A stretch of 64,000 nt of DNA from Gari tellinella (Eukaryota; Mollusca; Bivalvia; Cardiida; Psammobiidae). The stretch is taken from contig OV277857.1 of the NCBI GenBank assembly GCA_922989275.2, positions 8,432,001 through 8,496,000 of the forward strand, read 5' to 3'. A program made the position numbers and the translations under genes. The notes under the pieces are model-generated. The model was not told the DNA's origin and searched no databases. It saw only the letters and a list, made by a program, of their open reading frames with translations. This document shows, piece by piece, positions 51,701 through 61,272 of this stretch. Position 1 is the stretch's first letter, and the number at the start of each line of letters is the position of its first letter.

Positions 51701-52242
51701 AACTATAGCGCTCCCTCTCTACAACGACACTCAATGGGAGACAAAAAGCGTGTGTGCTGTTCGGAGGGAGTCGTTATAGGGAGGGAAAATTAAGACTTGA
51801 CTTACATTTGCAAACATCTCGAATCCAGATCAGACGCCGCATAACGCGGCGTCTGATCTGGATTCAAGCTGTTTGTCACTCAGCATTATATTTACTTTAT
51901 CAAAATATCCACTTATATGTAACTTTGAGGAAAACAGCAGCCGACAATTTTAAGCAGACGATATTGCAGCAGTAACAACGTGATACATACATGTAGTTGT
52001 CTTGTTTAGGGAAATGTGGCAATGGTAGTTGTAAGGAGGGAGTCGTTGTTGGGAGGGCCGTTGTAGGGAAGGAACACTGTTGTAAAGTCTATCGAATAAA
52101 GTGTTATATTACTGTCTCTTTCAGGGGTGGACTAGGCGTAGGTGGAATAATCGGCATTGTGTTTGGGGTCCTCGATGTAATTGCAACTATCGTCGTTATC
52201 GGATTTATTATTTATGCGTTTTGCTGTACTAAAAAGGATTAA
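48714..52242 (+). CDS. Three-exon gene for an 82-residue secretory/membrane protein, Gly/Arg-rich
   Basis: Exon 1 (48714-48777): signal-peptide-like MRTLIFFTIVFYVLICLLVE, ending at GTAAGT. Exon 2 (49823-49889), after ATTTAAG: short Gly/Arg/Ser ectodomain (ADCRGGRGGRSRYRSSGGG), ending at GTTAGT. Exon 3 (52125-52242), after CTGTCTCTTTCAG: continues GGG.., then GIIGIVFGVLDVIATIVVIG and FIIYAFCCTKKD, stop. Split codons match at both junctions and the exons total 249 bases, exactly 83 codons. Predicted layout: cleaved signal peptide, about 25-residue basic extracellular linker, one membrane helix, short cytosolic tail with a Cys pair that could be palmitoylated. It resembles small Gly-rich membrane proteins seen widely in molluscs, but I recognise no named family. 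Intron 1 (1.0 kb) and intron 2 (2.2 kb) are filled with MITEs of families A, C, D and H. Confidence 0.75.
48858..49107 (+). mobile_element. Family A MITE, copy A21 (intron 1)
   Basis: 250-bp forward copy, ends and core-1 intact, in intron 1 of the 48.7-kb gene and 80 bases after its first splice donor. Confidence 0.9.
49112..49325 (-). mobile_element. Family A-like element, strongly diverged (intron 1)
   Basis: TACGTGGAAAAGACGTTATT, then GAGTTAAGAGCCTGATAAGC, tip CCACCGGATAATCCGG, and ACGCGTTTATTTGGAAAAAG. It directly follows A21. Confidence 0.6.
49408..49614 (+). mobile_element. Family A MITE, diverged copy with half hairpin (intron 1)
   Basis: TACAGTTAAAAAGACGTTAT at the left, CAAACAGTTTGGAACCAGAA, CAGACACCGGGTAACC then directly ATGATTTTTATCAGAATTGT: the right arm of core-1 is gone. 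The right end is AACGTCTTTCCCACTGTG. Confidence 0.7.
49718..49775 (+). repeat. Family D left end (intron 1)
   Basis: TACAGTAAAACCTCTCTATT with ACGACCACTAAATTATGTTA. No core-2 follows. Confidence 0.6.
49948..50308 (+). mobile_element. Family H MITE, copy H8 (intron 2)
   Basis: TACAGCGCTCCCTCTCTACA to GTAGGGAGGGAACACAGA. Core-1 arms CAGCTTCAATCAAGATCAGA, tip GCCGCGTGGCGCGGC. It starts 58 bases after the exon 2 donor. Confidence 0.85.
50631..50880 (-). mobile_element. Family A MITE, copy A23 (intron 2)
   Basis: 250-bp reverse copy with intact ends and core-1. A decayed A-like stretch (GTAAGACGTTATTCTATGCC, GGATGCGTTTACGTTTCGTG) lies just before it at 50512-50630. Confidence 0.9.
51050..51299 (-). 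mobile_element. Family A MITE, copy A24 (intron 2)
   Basis: TACGGTGGGGAAGATGTTAT to AACACATTCTCCACTGTA. A subfamily copy with different left-half spacing (GTAAACGCAAACGAAACGCA) but a perfect core-1. A further degenerate left half (GGTGGAGACGATGTTATTCT) follows at 51300-51390. Confidence 0.85.
51438..51655 (-). mobile_element. Family C MITE, reverse copy C7 (intron 2)
   Basis: TTAACCCTTTACTCACTAGC, core-2 AGCAAGTTGATAGTAAAACA / CCGCTTTACTTTCAACCTGC with tip GCACCTTTAGGTAC, then TATTCATGACTGTCAAAATT and CTTCATTGAAGAAATAAATT. Confidence 0.65.
51704..52080 (+). mobile_element. Family H MITE, copy H9 (intron 2)
   Basis: TATAGCGCTCCCTCTCTACA to GGGAAGGAACACTGTTGTA, about 377 bp. Core-1 arms ACATCTCGAATCCAGATCAG, tip GCCGCATAACGCGGC. 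It ends only 44 bases before exon 3, so the branch-point region of intron 2 is partly MITE-derived or squeezed between them. Confidence 0.87.
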
Positions 52243-52479
52243 AACAGCATTCGTAAGTGTTACATACAAAATCGTCTTACAGTGAACAGCGCACCATTCT
52301 TGCACGTTTTAACGGACTTGATGTGTGCGCAATGCAATAGTAAATATGAATTACAGCTTTATAGTCTAGTTGCTTATGTCCATTTTTTGGCCAAATCGTT
52401 ACAGAGTGGATTAAAGCACCAAACTTCTCATATATATAGTATGACACCTATAGAATCAAATGGCACATAGGTGCCCGGG

Positions 52480-54430
52480 CTAGGTGACCTACTTTTTGAA
52501 AAATTCAAAATGGCGGCCAACGTTTACAGACTTTTTAGAGCTCCATTTCAGCAGAAGGAACTGCAATATAATGTGATGTCGGAGCAGATTAATAGAAAAT
52601 ATACATAAACTGTATAGTATCTGTGTGATAAATTTACATTTAGTGCGTCTTTTCTATTGAAAACAGTGCAGCTCGCGAAAAATTATTGAGAATGGGATAA
52701 AAAGTGGCCCATTTTTAAGCTAGGGCCGATAAATCTGAATGTTACTAAAGATTGCATGTTTTATCACATAAATATTATAAGAAAAACGTAGATATAAAAT
52801 AATAACTTATTTGCTACAAATTATTAAAGAAAAAACATTGTTTGATAGATTACGGAATTTAGGTTATGTCTCATTGAGGCCACCATACCATGTTTTTTTC
52901 TGATTTTAGCGTCTGATAATCATGACACAATACGTCTGTTTGTTTCTATTTTTGAAATTATGGCTGATAAATAGCCAATACATGTAGTACGTTTAACTGA
53001 AATGAGAATTAATAATGTTATTACATAGTATAGAAAAAGTAATTGTCATGTGTTTTCGTGACTTGCTGCAAACGCGCAGCTTGAAACATTCCATCAGCAT
53101 TTTCCTATGGAATAAAATTGTGGAAACGCGCAATAACCAATTAGATGAAACATATATTGCCTATAGAATGTAAATATATTATTAAAAAAACGAGGTAAAT
53201 ATGCATTTTTCATTAGACCTCTCCAAGTTCATTTTGTAGACTTCAGAAGCCCATTCGTGCCAAAATAATTGGTAATAACGACCATATTATTGAGTTGAAA
53301 CTGTTTATCGCATCGAAATCTAGTCTTTTGCGTTACTTTGATTAGGTATTGACCATATTTCTTATTAGTTTAGTTTAGTATATTAAGGAAAAAAATCAAC
53401 TATTGGTTCCTACACTATGGACTAGGACAACATTGTTGTTTGTGGGGTGGGTAATGGGGTAGGTGCCCTACTGACAGCTTGAGAGCCTAGATATATTTAC
53501 TCTTTACTTTAGCCAAATACGTTCAGTGGAACTGGACAGATTCACATTGCGAAAATGTCTACGAAATGATTCTTCGAGGTCTGCATATCGACTATTGAGA
53601 TTGCCATTTGGAGGGTTGTCGGTAGCTGTGAGACGAATCTGGATGGACAAGCCTTAGAATCTGGATGCACATAAAGGCTGGGTGATATCTTGGCCTGAAA
53701 TGTTAAAATTCTAAACGAATTTTAGAAAAATAACCTTGATAAAAAACCATTTTGTAGCCAAAACCATTAGATCCTCAAAACAAGAGACTTTCAAAAGGTA
53801 GGTAGGTCAATAATTTGTGTAAACAATCAAACAGTATGAAAACTCCACTTCTAGAAGAGTCACATGAGCGGTGTGATTCATTCTGAAATTTCATACGCAT
53901 GGCAACAAGAAATGCTTTAGGCACAATTTAGACAGTGATGCAAGAATATGTGCAACAAGTGGTAATAGACAGGACCTAACCAATTCAGATTCCAATAAAT
54001 AACAACAAAATACCACTTTTGAAATACCAATCACTAAAGGATAGTCAAAAGTGAAACATAACAATGATGCACTAAAAATCAATAATATTCGTTTTAGTCA
54101 ACTTTTCACAGTTTCCCAAGTACGTGAAGATGATGTGGCCCAGAGGTTTAATAAAGTTTTACAGTAGACTTATGTATGCAAATACTATAGTTATACATGT
54201 ATATGAAATGTTTAGATCTTTATAAACTCAGGCCCAGAATAACTTCTATTCCAATGGAAATCAACCTTTGCACCAAATTTGTTCTCAGCATGAAAGACTG
54301 AGACATCTGACCTGCAAGTCGGAACCATTGGAGAACCTAGACCCAAATAATAAACAGGAACTACCACATGTTGGATAGGACATAGTACAGTCAAAATGCT
54401 TTCATACCATGGACAAACATACAGTTTCAA
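52480..54430. other. Interior of element R, nothing else recognised
   Basis: AT-rich with several small shadow frames. Some may be eroded coding sequence of element R, but no motif is readable. Confidence 0.3.
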
Positions 54431-54439
54431 AGTTGCTTA

Positions 54440-54875
54440 AAGATTGATGTTGTTTGCGACCCACACAAAAGTGCTACATATAGTCACAAAGGGGCAATCC
54501 GAGGAAAAGAGGGGAAAGACACAAGAAAGGACGTTTCACATCAGATAAAACTACCAGTGAATTTCTACTTATTTCATTAGAATTTAAATATCTAATGAAA
54601 AGCGTTTTGATCTCTTGACCGGAGATGTGGCTGCCAATGAAAACCAAGGAAACAAAGCAATTTACACCACTGCATGCCAATCTATCGTTGCCAAAGGCTG
54701 TAGTACACACATGCCGCTCAATGACCACGAGGAAGCGGATACAAGAATAAGTCTTCATGTCCAAGACATCGTGGAAGACATTGAAATCATGTTCTCGGGT
54801 AATGGCATCATTTTCTGTTGCTTTGAGGAATCCATTTATAAATACCATTGTAAGTGCATCGAAAGATTCTTTTGA
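54440..54875 (+). pseudogene. HEEADTR-motif protein remnant
   Basis: From 54615 the plus frame reads TGDVAANENQGNKAIYTTAC, then STHMPLNDHEEADTRISLHV. The HEEADTR motif (54726-54746) marks, from memory, a large family of repeat-associated invertebrate proteins of unclear function, in which a segment with alternating hydrophobic residues and Asp pairs follows. Here that segment is decayed (EIMFSGNGIIFCCF) and a stop follows at 54873. Upstream, in other frames, GKDTRKDVSHQIKLPVNFY (about 54510-54565) fits the preceding part of such proteins, implying frameshifts. The 138-codon frame on the opposite strand is a shadow. Confidence 0.5.
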
Positions 54876-54899
54876 ATACTTTATGATCATACATCACAA

Positions 54900-55860
54900 C
54901 TATACAAAGTCAATGACCTATGGCAGGAACTGTTTCCTCAGGGTAAAATGTTAAACGATGCAGGATCTACCACCTCTATTACAACGCGCCAAATTGAAGC
55001 CTCTACCAAACCATTATTTGGTTCTTAAGTATATAGTCAGACCAGAATATCCCGTATCAAGACGCTTTTCGTTGGACCAAATTAAATGATAATTGACCAC
55101 TTCCCTGGAGAACACTAACAAAAAAGCAGAAAGCGCCAGAGAACTTAAACGAGCTATAAGGCAATGCCACCATGCTCTAGAAAGTATATATGCTAAAATA
55201 ATACTCAATTGATGTTTAAGTGTATGCAAATGAAACTATGAATTATCTTGATCACGAAACACATGTAGGTTATGTACTGCAAAACTGACATATTAGTACA
55301 ACTGTTATACAATCGAACCTTGAAAACTCGAAACTGTCTTTAGTCGACATACCCATATTTCAAAGTTAAATGTATCTTAGTCACCTTCTAACTTTTAAAC
55401 ACAGACACATTTGACTTAAGCATGAATAAATTATCGATTTTCAACGGGAAAAATACGAGAATATTCAACTAAATCAGTTCTAGTACGCAGTAAATACACG
55501 TGATATCGAGGTTCGATTGTATTCTAATAAGAAAGAAAGAATGATATTTTCTAATGATGTTGAACACATTGAATAAATTGATTGTGATTATGTATTCAAT
55601 TTACCCCCAGAACCATCTTATTCGGGTAAATAATAACAATATACATTTGTGAAGTGTCAGTCAATGCCTTAGACGATTAAGGTTCTATTCTGTTCTATTC
55701 AGATTAAAGAAATTAAGTTATTATATAGAAAATAAACAATTTTATTATATAAATGGGTCCAACTATATCACATACAGTATTTCTGTCCAGTTTACACATT
55801 TATAGACACTTTTAATCAGGAAAATTGACCAAATAAGGGCGTTTTTCATAACTTATTATT
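54900..55860. other. Interior of element R, nothing recognised
   Basis: AT-rich. No ORF above 70 codons with a motif. Confidence 0.3.
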
Positions 55861-56049
55861 TTATGGCGGCCATTTTGGACGCCATTTTGGATTTTGGCCG
55901 AAATAGGGCTGTCAGGTCGGGCACCCCCAATTATTATGATGATATACTGCAAATGCAACCCGTATACAAAGTTTTATGCTTTAATCCACCAAGTAACGAT
56001 TTTCACCCTTAGCAACTAGACTATTATGAGAAGAAATGTATTGGCGATT

Positions 56050-56165
56050 TATGTTAATCTGAGTAACAAACAATTTGAAGCCTGACCAGACGCCGGGTAA
56101 CCCGGCGTCTGCACAGGCTTCAGAGTGTTTGCAATGTCAAAATATGTTTAAGTATATACGCGTCA
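56050..56165 (-). repeat. Family A core-1 fragment
   Basis: CAAACAATTTGAAGCCTGAC, tip CGCCGGGTAACCCGGCG, then GGCTTCAGAGTGTTTGCAAT, with partial A flanks (ATATACGCGTCATC). No MITE ends. Confidence 0.55.
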
Positions 56166-56248
56166 TCTCGCTGTAATACAACCTGGTCGTCCCATACGGA
56201 CTTATGGTTGTTAAAAGGATAAAAGGTTGTCTTTTCAACAAGTGATTG

Positions 56249-56492
56249 TTAACCCTTTCCCCCATTAAAGCGCCCTTTAGCGGATATGAATTATGCCTCC
56301 GCTGAAGAAAATAGTTCCAATTTAATAAGTTTTGAATATATAGTATAGGGAATATTTTCTATATTTTAACACATGGAAGCTTAAAGCTGGCTGAAAGTAA
56401 AGCAGCATGCGCCTTAATGCGCATTCTGCTTCACTTTCAACCTGCTTTAAGTGGTCAGCTATCTTCAAAACTAGAAATAGGCTATGGCAGCC
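56249..56492 (+). mobile_element. Family C MITE, copy C8
   Basis: TTAACCCTTTCCCCCATTAA at the left, core-2 GCTGGCTGAAAGTAAAGCAG around CGCCTTAATGCG. The right end stops at GAAATAGGCTATGG, without TTAA. Confidence 0.8.
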
Positions 56493-56594
56493 CTAACATT
56501 CAACGGTGTGAGTCATCCGCGTCCCCATTGCACGGGCCAGTCAATTTGATATATGGAAATTTATGCCTTGTTTAAAATTTTCTTTTTCGTTTTT

Positions 56595-56725
56595 TTTGTT
56601 TTATTGAAGTTCCTATTAGTAAACAGAGTAGACCTCGATCAGACATTACATTATGCAGTGTCTGATCAGAGTCTACAATGTTTGCCTATGTCCCATAATT
56701 GGGGTTTTGAGCACAAATGGGTTAA
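56595..56725 (-). mobile_element. Family I MITE, truncated copy I8
   Basis: TTGAAGTTCCTATTAGTAAA, core-1 AGAGTAGACCTCGATCAGAC with tip ATTACATTATGCAGTGT, then CCTATGTCCCATAATTGGGG and CACAAATGGGTTAA. The left third is missing. Confidence 0.7.
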
Positions 56726-56944
56726 GCTATTATACGACAAAACAGAGAGTTAATAAACAGTAAGTATAGTTGCATTACGTTTCGTTTAATTTCAATGGAA
56801 ACGAACAACGTCAAATAATGATATCAGTCTGTTACATATGTTTGTTGTCTTTGCTTGCAGCCTGTTTCAACAACAATTCTACCTGCCTGGCATGATGTCA
56901 TTGCTATAACAGAAAACAGATCTGACCCAAAGGTTATATAGTTT

Positions 56945-57035
56945 TGAACAAAGGCGCAAATCCGACCAATCAAATGATGGAGAAATTCAACGATGTCAGA
57001 CTCAACTGAAAGGCTTTGTAATATTGGGCCCTGCT
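56945..57035 (+). repeat. Dispersed repeat P, copy 2
   Basis: See 7785-7870. Confidence 0.5.
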
Positions 57036-57084
57036 ATTATGACAGCTTGATATAATGCTTATTTCAAATTAAAGGGAATGGATT

Positions 57085-57185
57085 AAACAAACAAGATGAA
57101 AGTTAAGAAGGAAGCTCATTTAGAAGCATACTGTTTTACTTTCATCTGGCTTTATACTGTTACAATCTTTAACTACATTTATTTA
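57085..57185 (+). repeat. Core-2 hairpin remnant
   Basis: AACAAGATGAAAGTTAAGAA, GGAAGCTCATTTAGAAGCAT, CTGTTTTACTTTCATCTGGC. Arms pair imperfectly, no MITE ends. Confidence 0.4.
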
Positions 57186-57436
57186 TCTAGTTCTAAATGG
57201 TAGCTTTCACAATAGTAGCTTTTCTTTAATAAGTCTTGAGGAAAGGGAACCTAGGAGACCAAAGATACGGACATTCCGTCCAGTTTGCATAAGTCCCTTC
57301 GATACACAACGACTGACGTGTGTTTACGATTTTACTACTAGTTCTATTAAGTACTATCCTGACGGTAGCAGAGCGACAATGTGTGTTATTTCACAGTTGA
57401 TCTCAGTTTGACTCTCTTGGCGATCCTTCTGTTGGT

Positions 57437-57686
57437 TTAACGCTTTACCTCTCAATGACGTCACAAAGCGTTTACAAACAGTTTGGATCCTAATCAGACG
57501 CCGCGTAACGCGGCGTCTGATCAGGATCCAAACTATTTGACTATTGTATAGCTATTTTAAAATTCATATTTTATGTACATTGAAACTTACCTTGAAACAA
57601 TTTTGTAAATAACAAAATAAAAGCAGACGACAATGGAAGGGTGAAGGGGTAAACATTTCACGAATAATTTGGCAGCGAAAGGGTTA
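57437..57686 (+). mobile_element. Family B MITE, copy B8 (reference copy)
   Basis: TTAACGCTTTACCTCTCAAT to GGCAGCGAAAGGGTTAG, 250 bp. Perfect core-1: CAAACAGTTTGGATCCTAAT around CGCCGCGTAACGCGGCG. Confidence 0.85.
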
Positions 57687-57837
57687 GATAGATTATGTGA
57701 TTATTGTGGTTTCATTTATGGACATGCTTATCGGAGCTTGTTAGCTTGTGTAAATAGTCAAACTTGTGTCATTGGGCCATGGCAAAGTATACGTATTGTT
57801 TACATGGGGGTGCGTTTAACCTAGTTTCTAATAAACA

Positions 57838-58081
57838 AACCTTTGTACGCTTTTGATGTATTCCTCCACTCCAGGAAATAGTTCCGTTTTAAACAGTCAT
57901 AAATATGCATCATCAGAAATAGTTTCTATGTCCTAGCAAAAAGTAGTTTACAATGTAACATGGGCTGAAAGTAAAACATAATGCGCCATAATGCGTATTC
58001 TTATTTACTTTTAAGCCAAATGTACCTTAAAAAGTGGTCACATGTCCTCAAAACTAGATATGGACAATGGGACAAGGGTTA
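57838..58081 (+). mobile_element. Family C MITE, diverged copy
   Basis: ATGTATTCCTCCACTCCAGG body, core-2 GGGCTGAAAGTAAAACATAA around GCGCCATAATGCGT, right end GGGACAAGGGTTAA. Left end eroded. Confidence 0.7.
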
Positions 58082-58155
58082 AACGAACATTTACGCAAAT
58101 GCGCGACAAATGACGATCTGAGAATATTTTCTGAAAAGACGATCCAACTACCCGG

Positions 58156-58361
58156 TACTGTAAAACCTCAATATTACGACCATAAAAACAATGCTTATTG
58201 ATTATATGAAAGACAGTTGGCAACTTAAAGCAAAGTGAAATTAAAACAAAAAGTTCCTAAAGGAGCTTTCTGTTTTAAAATATCATTGCTTTAAGCAGAC
58301 ACCTGGTTAAAGCACGAACCAATGTATGTTATTGTGTGGTACTAAAAAAGAGGTTTTACTA
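58156..58361 (+). mobile_element. Family D MITE
   Basis: ACTGTAAAACCTCAATATTA with CGACCA at the left, AAAAGAGGTTTTACTA at the right. Core-2 CTTAAAGCAAAGTGAAATTA around AAAGTTCCTAAAGGAGCTTT. Confidence 0.7.
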
Positions 58362-58427
58362 ACATTCATCTTTGAGAAATATTGCATAATTATGACAACC
58401 ATTGCATACTTAAAGTAGAGAGGTGCT

Positions 58428-58469
58428 AGTGGAGAAAATGTTATTATTTCCCTATAAACGCGCTTGTGC
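58428..58469 (+). repeat. Family A left-end fragment
   Basis: GTGGAGAAAATGTTATTATT, TCCCTATAAACGCGCTTGTG, then cut off by the TTAA of copy C9. Confidence 0.55.
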
Positions 58470-58721
58470 TTAACCCTTTCCCTCATAGAAGCGACTTTTA
58501 GCACATGCATTTTATTCATCCGCTGAAGAAAATAGTTCCAATATAAGCCGTAATGAATATGTGTCATATTTAATACTTTCCATATTCTAGTTGGTAAAAG
58601 CTTAAAGCAGGCTGAAAGTAAAGCAGAATGCGCCATATGGCGCATTCTGCTTTACTTTCAATCTGCTTTAAGTAGTCACCTATTTTCAAAAATATAAACA
58701 GGCTATGGGGTAATGGGTTAA
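58470..58721 (+). mobile_element. Family C MITE, copy C9
   Basis: 252 bp, TTAACCCTTTCCCTCATAGA to GGGGTAATGGGTTAA. Core-2 with perfect tip ATGCGCCATATGGCGCAT. Very close in sequence to C1. Confidence 0.88.
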
Positions 58722-58892
58722 AACCAAATTCTCTTTTAAAGAGTTTGGAGCTACAGCGAAGATCAGATGCTGTTTGATCTGGTGCCTGAATACTGAATAT
58801 CTTCAAAACTGTTTTCGACTCAGGTAAACAACTGTCGTCAAATATTTAACAAATGTTATCCCTATAATTTTTACATTTCGTTTTGACTCGTA

Positions 58893-59142
58893 TAACCCTT
58901 TGGATTCGAAGTCGCATAAAGTAGATATGGCAAATAGTTTGGATTCTGACTAGACGGCGCGTAATGCGGCGTCTAATCAGGCCCCAAACTGTTTGTCACT
59001 CGTATCGATATTTCTTAAGTCACACCACCTTAAATCTAACTTTTAACTGTTCTTGTAGACAACAATATTGAAGCAGAAGACAAGATAGCGGTAAAGGGGT
59101 AAACGTCTCACGTACATGTTTATTTGGCGCCGAAAGGGTTAA
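58893..59142 (+). mobile_element. Family B MITE, copy B9
   Basis: ATAACCCTTTGGATTCGAAG to GGCGCCGAAAGGGTTAA, 250 bp. Core-1 slightly eroded (CAAATAGTTTGGATTCTGAC, tip GGCGCGTAATGCGGC). Confidence 0.85.
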
Positions 59143-59145
59143 ATA

Positions 59146-59172
59146 GGAAAGAATAACGTCTTCTCTACTGTA
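59146..59172 (+). repeat. Family A right-end remnant
   Basis: GGAAAGAATAACGTCTTCTC with TACTGTA, following copy B9. A second remnant (ACGTCTTATTCACTGTA) ends at 59771. Confidence 0.5.
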
Positions 59173-59377
59173 TAATACAGTTTGTACATTTTCATATACA
59201 CGTATTGTTAATTTGTATTGAACACTGGTATTTAACATTTTCATTCACCAAATTGATTAATTTGATAGGTATCTTGTAACCTGTAATGTATTATAAAGGT
59301 GCGGTTCATAAATATGAATAGTTTTCATATCGAAGTAAAAAATAAAATTATAGGAAAGAATAAATAGATGTACGGGT

Positions 59378-59500
59378 AGAAGAAGTGGGAGAAAGAGAGG
59401 AGGAGATGGCGATGGAGCGATTGAGCGAAAGAGGAAGAGAAAGACAGCCAGACAACCAGTCAGACAGACAGACATACGAGTAGAGACACACAGAGAGATA
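59378..59500 (+). repeat. Purine-rich and (CAGA)-type low complexity
   Basis: AGAAGTGGGAGAAAGAGAGG, GAGCGAAAGAGGAAGAGAAA, then CAGTCAGACAGACAGACATA: an almost pure purine strand of about 80 bases passing into a short CAGA microsatellite. Confidence 0.65.
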
Positions 59501-59789
59501 CAGTATATATTATATTTTTCACTATTTTATATTTTACACATATTTTCTATTTTATTATTAAAATAAGAAAATCAATAGCATGCCTTTCTTATTATTTTAC
59601 TATCTGCTCCGTATTTATCTATATCTTAATGATACAGTTGCGAGAACAAATGTCTCAGTTTTGACACTTGTTTCTTTTGGACAATTATGGGTATTACTGA
59701 TAAGCTGATTGACATAATTGTGTCAGCACAATCGCATTTTATTTGGGAGACCATAACGTCTTATTCACTGTAAACAGTTATCCCTTCTT

Positions 59790-60117
59790 TCAGCGTGGCG
59801 TAAGCGGACCTCCGAACAACGACTCATTCCCTACACTTCTTGCCGCTGTTCCCAAAACAAGACATCTATATATAACGCTTTAACTACTGCAATATAGCTC
59901 GTCTGTTTAAAAATTGCCATTTTCTGTTTTTACTCAAGTTAACTTATTAGACATTTTGACAGAAGAAACATAAAGAGAGTCACAAACTGTTTGCAAATGT
60001 ATACCATGTCATGCTCAGCACTCTTAGGGTATTTTGTTTACATTTTCTATAACAACTACCTCCCTAAACACGCACATTCGTTGTATCCGACTGTGTGTTG
60101 TAGTGGAGAGGAAACAC
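59790..60117 (-). mobile_element. Family H MITE, eroded copy H10
   Basis: GGACCTCCGAACAACGACTC, CGCTGTTCCCAAAACAAGAC, ATTTTGACAGAAGAAACATA, then CACAAACTGTTTGCAAATGT (one core-1 end only) and CACGCACATTCGTTGTATCC. The hairpin interior is deleted. Confidence 0.55.
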
Positions 60118-60130
60118 TTTATTGCTTGTA

Positions 60131-60854
60131 TTGTGAACGGGTTTTATTCCAAATTTCGCGCTTTGCGTTATGGATTTAACACCGCATCACAGTTCCTAAT
60201 TTATACAACTTCACGAACCAAACGGACAGTGTCTTGAAACGACGAGCTGGAAGTAAGAAAGGAGAGCACCAATTCAGTCCAATACTTTATTCGCCTTAGC
60301 ACAGAATCCAATATATCAATATTTCATCATTCATTCAATCAAATAGTCATCCAATCATCAATCAATCATTTAATCACAATTATTTCAAATATGTACATGT
60401 ATATTTATGCATCAAGAATAACTGCCTGAATCTTTTGAATAAGCACTTAAATAAGTAGCAGTGCCTTAATATGTTAAATAACGCTTTATATTGAACTATC
60501 TCCATAGTTTCAATATAAGGCATTAGTAGAGAATTGGGGAATTCTCGCTTGCAGTGTAAGAGATACCAAGCCAGCTTTGCATTTAATAAAATGTGATTCT
60601 TGATACATGTTACATCAGTCAATTAGTTACAGATAAATCTCAATTAGATATAGAAGTAGTTAAATCTTGAGCACTTTATTTATCTCAAGTTATCAAAGAA
60701 AGTTCTTCTTTATACTATCAATTTTGTGAGATAAGAGCTACCTTAAGATTGCATATTCTGCTATCTTAAGTTACTACATATTCTTTCTATCTTAAGTTAC
60801 CTCTACTGTTTCTTCACATCAGTGAGGGAACAAGTGGCACACACCTGTCCCCTA
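60131..60854. repeat. Long direct repeat R1, copy a
   Basis: Matches 63272-64000 almost base for base at an offset of about 3,146 bp. It begins ATTGTGAACGGGTTTT and runs through GGAGAGCACCAATTCAGTCC and CCTTGAGCACT-type AT-rich sequence to CACACACCTGTCCCCTA. It has a few indels in its first 120 bases. Confidence 0.9.
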
Positions 60855-61272
60855 ACTTGTAAAGCAATAGTAAGTATTTCAAACATTTCAACATAGTTAA
60901 AAAGAAGTAACAATTACAGTTGGCATATAAAATCAATAGTTCAACCATTGCTTGACTTAATTCTCAAAAGCTTACATTACATTTAAGATAAACATACACA
61001 GTACACTTTTAGACCTATAGTTCTAACTTCCTTTCAGAAATAGACCGCAGCTCTATTTCTTAATACCAGTAAAGAACTAGTAGTACAAATTACTGTTTAA
61101 AGATGCCTTATTTTAATCACAATCCTACTTCTTAATCTAAAATATAGAAATAGGGAATATGCCCATTTCCAAACTTTAAACAAGAAGTATGACATTAAGC
61201 ATAAAAGATACAAAGTTTCAAGCAAACAATGGTTAAAATGCAAACATGTAAATGGTAAAAAATACAACTTAC

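Larger units (their letters stand above)
52362..56023 (+). mobile_element. Element R: 3.7-kb element with long inverted ends and an HEEADTR gene remnant
   Basis: TAGTCTAGTTGCT at 52362 is mirrored by AGCAACTAGACTA at 56011. The similarity continues inward for about 150 bases: CGTTACAGAGTGGATTAAAG pairs with CTTTAATCCACCAAGTAACG, and the AAAATGGCGGCC / GGCGGCCATTTT block lies further in on each side. The inverted ends are imperfect, so the copy is old. It contains a decayed gene at 54.4-54.9 kb and is free of MITEs, unlike its surroundings. The superfamily is not identifiable; TA flanks are possible. Confidence 0.55.

Noticed and set aside
54474..54890. 138-codon minus-strand frame
   Set aside because: It overlaps the HEEADTR frame on the plus strand, which has the recognisable motif; the minus frame has none.
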